A stretch of DNA of 9,440 bases, from contig DAOVNN010000090.1 in NCBI GenBank assembly GCA_030630165.1, positions 1-9,440 on the forward strand. Reading direction: 5' to 3'. Origin of the DNA: Candidatus Krumholzibacteriota bacterium (GTDB lineage: Bacteria > Krumholzibacteriota > Krumholzibacteriia > Krumholzibacteriales > Krumholzibacteriaceae). Positions 1 to 4,502 of the stretch are shown in pieces. The stretch's first letter is position 1. Each line of letters starts with the position of its first letter. The notes beneath the pieces are model-generated. The model was not told where the DNA came from and searched no databases. It saw only the letters and a program-made list of their open reading frames with translations. Both the position numbers and the translations under genes were made by a program.

Positions 1-1100
1 ATCCGAAACTCGCCGGCGAGGTGAGACCGGGAAACGACATCTTTCTTTCCGACGGGATCATTCATCTCATCGTCGACGGGATCGACGGAGAGGATGTACG
101 CTGCCGAGTCATCCACGGAGGCATGCTCACTTCGCGCAAGGGGGTCAACCTGCCAGGCGTCAGTATCAGCGCCCCTGCTCTGACGGACAGGGACAGGGCT
201 GACCTGGACTTTGGGATCGGACTCGGCGTTGATTTTGTCGCGCTGTCGTTCGTCAGAAGCCCCGACGAGGTTCGGGAGCTGAGGCAGATCCTCGAGGCGG
301 CCGGGTCAGACGCGAAGATCGTGGTGAAGATCGAGAAGCGTGAAGCAATCGACAACCTTCCCGGCATCCTGGCCGAGACCGATGCGGTGATGATCGCACG
401 GGGCGACCTCGGGGTCGAGATCCCTGCAGACCAGGTCCCTGTCGTACAGAAGGAGTTGATCGGCAGATGCCTCGCCGCGGGCAAGCCGGTGATCACGGCG
501 ACGCAGATGCTTGAATCGATGACCGCCTTTGAGCTGCCCACGAGGGCAGAGGCGAGCGACGTCGCCAACGCCGTCCTGGACGGCAGCGATGCGTTGATGC
601 TTTCTGCGGAGACCGCGACAGGGAAGTTCCCCGTCGAGACGGTTTCGATGATGAGCAGGATAATAGAGACGGCAGAGAAATACAGGCTGACACTCCCCGG
701 GGATGAATCCACGGCGGGTGCGCTGGAGCTGGCGGCTGACGCTGAAGATTCTGATACCGACGCGGTTACGGCCGGAGCGGTGATGACGGCGCGGGAGGTC
801 GGGGCTGATGTGATAGTGGTTCTGAGCCACTCGGGGAGAACGGCCAGGTTTGTGGCCAGGCGGCGCCCTTCGGTGCCGGTGATCGCCCTGACCGACCTCA
901 AGCATGTTGTAAGGCAGATGTCCCTCGTCTGGGGGGTGGAGACGATCCACATCGACAGTATCGAGACCACAGAAGAGATCATCGCCGTGATAAAAGAGAA
1001 GGTCACGGATGCCGGATTCTCCGGACGGATAGTGCTCACGGCGGGCATTCCGACCAAGGAAAGGGCGCCTACAAACACTGTGCATGTCGTAGACGTGTGA
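1..1100 (+). CDS. pyk: Pyruvate kinase, C-terminal part (5' end outside window)
   Basis: This is pyruvate kinase, the cytoplasmic glycolytic enzyme that transfers phosphate from PEP to ADP to give pyruvate and ATP. The reading frame is open from base 3, so the gene begins upstream. About 365 residues remain of the ~470 usual for the family, and a GTG at 21 is only an internal codon. Visible family landmarks in order are the GGMLTSRKGVNLPG segment that closes the B domain, DFVALSFVRSP, the active-site lysine/glutamate motif VVKIEKREAI, the metal/substrate loop MIARGDLGVEIP, VITATQMLESM, and PTRAEASDVANAVLDG followed by LMLSAETATGKFPVE. The C-terminal alpha/beta domain follows (VIVVLSHSGRTARFVARRRP, then QMSLVWGVE), and the protein ends NTVHVVDV as expected. 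Nothing looks damaged. It is followed by a 616-base gap, so it is probably not in the same primary operon as the citrate lyase genes, although its product lies downstream of theirs in metabolism. Confidence 0.97.
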   Translation, partial: PKLAGEVRPGNDIFLSDGIIHLIVDGIDGEDVRCRVIHGGMLTSRKGVNLPGVSISAPALTDRDRADLDFGIGLGVDFVALSFVRSPDEVRELRQILEAAGSDAKIVVKIEKREAIDNLPGILAETDAVMIARGDLGVEIPADQVPVVQKELIGRCLAAGKPVITATQMLESMTAFELPTRAEASDVANAVLDGSDALMLSAETATGKFPVETVSMMSRIIETAEKYRLTLPGDESTAGALELAADAEDSDTDAVTAGAVMTAREVGADVIVVLSHSGRTARFVARRRPSVPVIALTDLKHVVRQMSLVWGVETIHIDSIETTEEIIAVIKEKVTDAGFSGRIVLTAGIPTKERAPTNTVHVVDV

Positions 1101-1121
1101 GTAAAGAAAGTTTACGCGAAA

Positions 1122-1205
1122 GAAGCCTCCGGCAAATTATTTAATTATCGGCCCTGCACTCCTTTCTCACTATAAATCAAGATATTACGTCTTCCGGGAG
1201 GCTTC
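1122..1205. repeat. 9-bp perfect inverted repeat with long spacer
   Basis: GAAGCCTCC at 1122-1130 is exactly complementary to GGAGGCTTC at 1197-1205, with a 66-base, largely AT-rich spacer between. It starts 22 bases after the pyruvate kinase stop codon. No T-run follows the 3' arm, so it is not a standard intrinsic terminator. It may close a structured 3' UTR or be a protein-binding site; I cannot tell which. Confidence 0.45.
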
Positions 1206-1258
1206 AGCCCTGACATGCGTAGCCTCGTAACCGTTTATTCGCAGCGGTGTTGTGAGAA

Positions 1259-1267
1259 TTATCCACA
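1259..1267 (+). promoter_or_regulatory. DnaA-box-like 9-mer TTATCCACA
   Basis: This is an exact match to the consensus DnaA box TTATNCACA in non-coding DNA, next to an AT-rich stretch (1132-1190). I see no second good box in the region and no dnaA or dnaN gene in the window, so a replication origin is not supported. A lone box could be regulatory or a chance match. Confidence 0.3.
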
Positions 1268-1277
1268 TGTGCCACGC

Positions 1278-1293
1278 TGGCCCCCCGGGGCCA
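1278..1293. repeat. GC-rich hairpin/palindrome
   Basis: TGGCCC and GGGCCA arms (1278-1283 and 1288-1293) are perfectly complementary around CCCG. They would form a very stable small hairpin in RNA. No T-run follows, so it is not an intrinsic terminator. Its role is unknown. Confidence 0.4.
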
Positions 1294-1324
1294 CCCGATC
1301 CGACGTCCCGGAACTATCGAAAAT

Positions 1325-1340
1325 TGGCATGAATATTGAT
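1325..1340 (+). promoter_or_regulatory. Sigma-54-like promoter element (imperfect)
   Basis: TGGCAT-GAATA-TTGAT matches the sigma-54 pattern TGGCAY-RNNNN-TTGCW, with the correct 10 bases between the -24 GG (1326-1327) and the -12 dinucleotide. The one flaw is that the -12 GC is GA (1338-1339). A transcript from here would start near 1350 and reach the terminator at 1495-1524. A sigma-70 -10-like TACAAT (1344-1349) overlaps it, but TTGGCA at 1324-1329 is only 14 bases away, too close for a standard -35. The call is tentative. Confidence 0.2.
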
Positions 1341-1494
1341 GGTTACAATAGTGTTAACCTGTGGTTGAGCCCGCGGAACTCTTTGATGAACGGGGTCTCC
1401 CCCCCCTACGTTAAGAGAAGGCTCTTCAAGGTTGTTAGATAGCCGAAGGGGGCATTGAGCAGCAGGAACGCATGACTAAGCCTTCGGGACCTGG

Positions 1495-1524
1495 GGACGG
1501 ACTCTTTTTGGGTCCGTCCTTTTT
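1495..1524 (+). terminator. Rho-independent terminator
   Basis: GGACGGAC (1495-1502) pairs perfectly with GTCCGTCC (1512-1519). Two further inner pairs (T-G and C-G) leave a TTTTT loop at 1505-1509. The stem is followed directly by TTTTT (1520-1524) and then ATTT. On the minus strand no T-run follows, so it acts on plus-strand transcripts. It lies 394 bases past pyk and 193 bases before the citDE start, so it either ends a long pyk 3' UTR or small RNA, or acts as an attenuator for a transcript entering the citrate lyase operon. Confidence 0.85.
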
Positions 1525-1558
1525 ATTTGCCCACGTACCTTTTTTTACCCCAACGCTA

Positions 1559-1587
1559 TAGACAAACAGGTCTGTATTGTATAGATT
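1559..1587 (+). promoter_or_regulatory. Candidate sigma-70-type promoter for the citDE-citF-pckA operon
   Basis: TAGACA at 1559-1564 differs from TTGACA at one base. TAGATT at 1582-1587 sits 17 bases downstream as a 4-of-6 match to TATAAT; an alternative -10, TATAGA at 1580-1585, has a 15-base spacer. It follows the terminator and precedes the first operon gene by about 130 bases, where a promoter is expected. The 5' leader would contain the 20-base palindrome at 1599-1618. The match is weak and positional logic carries much of the call. Confidence 0.3.
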
Positions 1588-1598
1588 ATCGGCTGGTA

Positions 1599-1618
1599 CG
1601 GCGGCCGGCCGGCCGCCG
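1599..1618. repeat. Perfect 20-base GC palindrome upstream of citDE
   Basis: The arms CGGCGGCC (1599-1606) and GGCCGCCG (1611-1618) are perfectly complementary around GGCC, so the whole 20 bases read the same on both strands. Slightly offset GTA (1596-1598) and TAC (1620s) could extend it. It lies about 100 bases before the citDE start, downstream of the candidate promoter. It could be an operator for a dimeric regulator or a stable leader hairpin. No T-run follows. Confidence 0.5.
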
Positions 1619-1716
1619 ACTACAATTTCACCTTGTGAGAATGGGAATGAACTGCCCCTTGTCACGATGGAAGAAGCGACTGACTCACCTTTTACGATCA
1701 ATCCCGGAAGTGGACA

Positions 1717-2934
1717 ATGAGTGATTCTGTGCAGACCCGTGCCGGCAGGGAAGGCAAGAAGAGCGATCTTGCCGTCCAGCTGACGGAAAAGGATGCCGGC
1801 GGTATCAAGATCAATGTCGAGAGCTCCGTCGGCCACATGTTCGGAGAGCAGATCGAGAAGACTGCCAGGGAGACCCTGGAAAGCCTCGGTCTGGAGAACT
1901 GCGAGGCGTCGATCGATGACATGGGGGCGTTTGATTATGTCATCATGGCGAGGATCGAGGCCGCCGCGAGAAGAATGAGGGAAATCGACGGCCCCGGATG
2001 TCTTCCCGGGCGCAAGGTCGAATACGGACCTCCGCGCAGGGAGAGGCTGCGGAGGACGCGCCTCTACATGCCCGGCAACAACCCCGACCTGATGCGCAAC
2101 GGCGGGCTCTTCGGCGCCGACAGCGTCATACTCGACCTCGAGGACTCTGTCTCACCCGGCGAGAAGGACGCGGCGAGGCTCCTGGTCAGGAACACGCTGC
2201 TGACCATCGACTATTTCGACTGCGAACGCATCGTGAGGATCAATCCCCTGTCGACCGAGTACGGCGCTGACGACCTCGAGATGGTCGTGCCGTACGGCGT
2301 TGATACGATACTCGTACCCAAGTGCGAGACCGCCGGGGATATAAAGGTCGTGGAAGAGATAATCGGAGGGCTCGAGAAGAAACATTCGCTCGGATACGAA
2401 GTATTGATAATGCCGCTCATCGAGACGGCGAAAGGGATATTGAACGCGTACGAGATAGGTGCGGCGAGCGACCGCGTGGTCGCACTCTGTTTCGGGGCGG
2501 AAGACTTTTCCGCCGACATCGGTACGGAGAGGACGAAAGAGGGGGCCGAGAGCTTCACCGCCCGGTCATTGCTCGTACTCGGCGCGAAGGCTGCCGGCGT
2601 ACAGGTGATAGACACGGTATTCTCCGATGTCCAGGACGAAGAGGGCCTCATCGCGAGCACGAAGGAAGCGATGGCTCTCGGGTTCGAGGGCAAGGGTGTT
2701 ATACATCCCGCCCAGATCGCTCCGATACACGCGGTGTTCAGCCCGACCCCCAAGCGTATCGAGTACGCGAAGAAGGTCGTGGCTGCGATTGAGAAGGCCC
2801 GCTCCGAGGGCAGTGGTGTTGCGACTCTGGGAAGCAAGATGATAGATGCGCCTATCGAGGCTAGAGCCAGGAAGATCCTGAGACTCGCCGAGGCGCTTGG
2901 TCTGCTCGAAGAAGAAACAGGGGGAGGATCATGA
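1717..2934 (+). CDS. citDE: Citrate lyase gamma-beta fusion (CitD acyl carrier + CitE aldolase)
   Basis: A 405-residue protein that joins two citrate lyase subunits normally encoded separately. Residues ~1-90 resemble CitD, the acyl carrier (gamma): SDLAVQL, INVESSVGHMFG, and a close match at ASIDDMGAFDYVIMARIEAA. Residues ~110-400 are CitE (beta), which cleaves citryl-carrier to oxaloacetate and acetyl-carrier. CitE landmarks are TRLYMPGNN (114-122), DLEDSV (140-145), RIN (174-176), LIETAKGILNAYEI (234-247), FGAEDFSAD (259-267, probable Mg ligands E236 and D263), VIDTVFSDVQDEEGL and GKGVIHPAQI (325-334). In characterised CitD the dephospho-CoA-type prosthetic group is attached to a Ser in an AGTLES-S/G-D context. 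Here the equivalent stretch is AGREGKKSD, so the only nearby serine (S16) is one place later and lysines surround it. The ATG at 1717 has a modest GGAAG 6 bases upstream. The stop overlaps the next start. The related citramalate lyase is an alternative, but the pckA neighbour favours citrate. Confidence 0.9.
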   Translation: MSDSVQTRAGREGKKSDLAVQLTEKDAGGIKINVESSVGHMFGEQIEKTARETLESLGLENCEASIDDMGAFDYVIMARIEAAARRMREIDGPGCLPGRKVEYGPPRRERLRRTRLYMPGNNPDLMRNGGLFGADSVILDLEDSVSPGEKDAARLLVRNTLLTIDYFDCERIVRINPLSTEYGADDLEMVVPYGVDTILVPKCETAGDIKVVEEIIGGLEKKHSLGYEVLIMPLIETAKGILNAYEIGAASDRVVALCFGAEDFSADIGTERTKEGAESFTARSLLVLGAKAAGVQVIDTVFSDVQDEEGLIASTKEAMALGFEGKGVIHPAQIAPIHAVFSPTPKRIEYAKKVVAAIEKARSEGSGVATLGSKMIDAPIEARARKILRLAEALGLLEEETGGGS

Positions 2935-4481
2935 AGATGGTCCCGAATGCTCTGGGACGGATGGTCCCGGAGGAAATGGACGGAAAGAAACTCAAGCCCT
3001 TCATGGGAGCTCATGCCGATCACGGCGGCGGCCGCAAGGCTTCGCCTCCGATAAAGGCGGTCCCGGATTACGCGAACAAGATGAGGGCCTCTCTCGACGA
3101 AGCGATCGACGCATGCGAGATCAAGGACGGGATGACGGTCTCGTTCCATCATCACCTTCGCAATGGCGACTATGTGATCAACATGGTCGTCGACAAGCTC
3201 GCCGAGCGCGGGTTGAAGGATCTCACCCTCGTGCCGTCGGCTCTCTTCCCCGTTCACGAGCCGTTGATAGATCATATAAAAAACGGTGTCATCTCTCACA
3301 TCGAGGGATCGATGAACGGCCCCGTCGGAAGGGCCTGTTCACTCGGAACGATGTCGAAGGCCTGCATCCTCCGTTCGCATGGAGGAAGGTACAGGGCGAT
3401 CCAGGACGGCGACATCCATATCGACGTGGCCTTTATCGCCGCCCCTGCGGCTGATTATTTCGGAAACTGCAACGGACACAGCGGCCCGTCTGCCTGTGGC
3501 GTGATGGGATACGCGCTGGCTGATTCGCTGTACGCCGAAAAAACAGTTGTCCTCACCGACAATCTCCAGCCCTTCCCCGTATTCCCCTGGGTGATCAAGG
3601 GCGGGAACGTCGACCATGTCTGCACTGTCGATAAGCTGGGGGATCCGGAGAAGATCATCTCCGGCACGACGAGGATCACGCGCTCCCCGACAAGGCAATT
3701 GATAGCCGAATACGCGGCGAGGTTCGTGAAGGATATCGGGGTGCTCGACGAGCCCGATTTCACTTTCCAGTCCGGTGCGGGAGGGATATCGCTCGCCTTC
3801 CTCAAGTATCTCGGAGACATCATGAGGGAGACGGGCGTCGTGGCAAAGTTCGCGCGGGGCGGATCGAACAAATACCTCGTCGATATGCTCGAGGAGGGAC
3901 TGATCGAGTACATCCTCGACGGGCAGTGCTTCGACCTCGTGGGGGTCAAGTCGCTTGGAGAGAATCCAAGGCATCTCGAGACCGACCCGTTTACGTCATA
4001 CTGTTACCATACAAAGGGCAATTTCGCGCCGATGGTAAAGCTGGGAATCCTCGGCGCAACCGAGATAGACACCGATTTCAACGTCAACGTCAACACTCAC
4101 TCGGATGGCTGGCTGCTGCACGGCATAGGCGGATTTGCCGACGTGACCGACTCTCAGATCACGATGATCACCGCACCGCTGCTTCGTGGCAGGCTGCCAG
4201 TGATAACCGACAGCGTCACGACGATCACGGCGCCGGGCGAGGTCATCGACGTTCTCATCACGGAGCGGGGAGTGGCGGTCAATCCCGCGCGCGAAGATAT
4301 CCTCGCGCGCCTGAAGGGGAGCGACCTGCCCGTCGCGACGATAGACGAGATGAGAGATATGGCCGTCGGCCTCTCCGGCCTCCCCGAAAAGCCGGAGTAC
4401 GAGGACAGGATAGTGGCTCTGATCGAATGGCGGGACGGCACGGTCATCGATACAGTCAGGCAGCTTAAACCACAGGAATAA
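2931..4481 (+). CDS. citF: Citrate lyase alpha subunit (citrate:acetyl-ACP transferase)
   Basis: CitF is the CoA-transferase-fold subunit that swaps acetate for citrate on the acyl carrier before CitE cleaves the citryl thioester. At 516 residues it matches the ~510 usual length. Recognisable stretches are SFHHHLRNGDYVINMVVDKL (71-90), IEGSMNGPVGR (124-134), HIDVAFIAAPAADYFGNCNG (163-182), FQSGAGGISLAF (279-290), KFARGGSNKYLVDMLEEGL (306-324), GATEIDTDFNVNVNTHSDG (375-393), and the C-terminal DVLITERGVAVNPAR (440-454). It overlaps citDE by four bases (ATGA), indicating translational coupling. There are two possible starts: ATG 2931 lies only 3 bases after the GGGGAGG ribosome-binding site (2921-2927), while ATG 2937, two codons on, lies 9 bases after it and may be the true start. 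Together with citDE it supplies all three catalytic subunits. The genes for citrate lyase ligase (citC) and prosthetic group synthesis and transfer (citG, citX) are absent from the window. Confidence 0.95.
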   Translation: MKMVPNALGRMVPEEMDGKKLKPFMGAHADHGGGRKASPPIKAVPDYANKMRASLDEAIDACEIKDGMTVSFHHHLRNGDYVINMVVDKLAERGLKDLTLVPSALFPVHEPLIDHIKNGVISHIEGSMNGPVGRACSLGTMSKACILRSHGGRYRAIQDGDIHIDVAFIAAPAADYFGNCNGHSGPSACGVMGYALADSLYAEKTVVLTDNLQPFPVFPWVIKGGNVDHVCTVDKLGDPEKIISGTTRITRSPTRQLIAEYAARFVKDIGVLDEPDFTFQSGAGGISLAFLKYLGDIMRETGVVAKFARGGSNKYLVDMLEEGLIEYILDGQCFDLVGVKSLGENPRHLETDPFTSYCYHTKGNFAPMVKLGILGATEIDTDFNVNVNTHSDGWLLHGIGGFADVTDSQITMITAPLLRGRLPVITDSVTTITAPGEVIDVLITERGVAVNPAREDILARLKGSDLPVATIDEMRDMAVGLSGLPEKPEYEDRIVALIEWRDGTVIDTVRQLKPQE

Positions 4482-4490
4482 CATCCTGCA

Positions 4491-4497
4491 GGAGGAG
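4491..4497 (+). promoter_or_regulatory. Ribosome binding site for the pckA-type gene
   Basis: GGAGGAG ends 5 bases before the GTG at 4503. This strong Shine-Dalgarno sequence fixes that GTG as the start. Confidence 0.75.
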
Positions 4498-4502
4498 ACC
4501 AG

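Larger units (their letters stand above)
1101..1716. other. 616-base non-coding region with several structured elements
   Basis: No convincing protein-coding gene lies here. A 75-codon frame at 1215-1442 and frames at 1527-1724 and 1435-1836 (minus) have no family-like features. The 5' third (about 1132-1190) is AT-rich. The region holds an inverted repeat (1122-1205), a DnaA-box-like 9-mer (1259-1267), a GC hairpin (1278-1293), a sigma-54-like element (1325-1340), competing short stems (1413-1487), an intrinsic terminator (1495-1524), a weak promoter-like pair (1559-1587) and a 20-base perfect palindrome (1599-1618). The 10-mer TTGTGAGAAT occurs twice, at 1250-1259 and 1633-1642. I looked for tRNA, tmRNA, RNase P, SRP RNA and common riboswitch signatures and saw none that fit. 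The terminator implies that some transcript ends here, either the pyk 3' UTR or a small RNA of about 170 bases. Confidence 0.7.

Noticed and set aside
62..1078. A 338-codon minus-strand frame opposite pyruvate kinase
   Set aside because: It is low-complexity Ser/Thr/Ala-rich translation typical of an antisense shadow; the plus strand is clearly pyruvate kinase.
1108..1235. A c-di-GMP (GEMM) riboswitch-like pattern, with ACGCGAAAG-AGCCTCCGGC and later GTAACCG
   Set aside because: Some words resemble GEMM-I, but the spacing and pairing of P1/P2 do not fit, and no regulated gene begins close downstream.
1241..1268. A CRP or lac-operator-like site (TTGTGAGAATTATCCACA)
   Set aside because: The CRP half-sites are one base too far apart, and symmetry beyond TGTG/CACA is poor.
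1132..1290. Replication origin (AT-rich stretch plus DnaA box)
   Set aside because: There is only one good box, no cluster, and no dnaA, dnaN or gidA neighbours.
1215..1442. A 75-codon plus-strand frame in the intergenic region
   Set aside because: It has no convincing ribosome-binding site and no protein-like hydrophobic pattern, and it runs through hairpins and a C-run. More likely non-coding.
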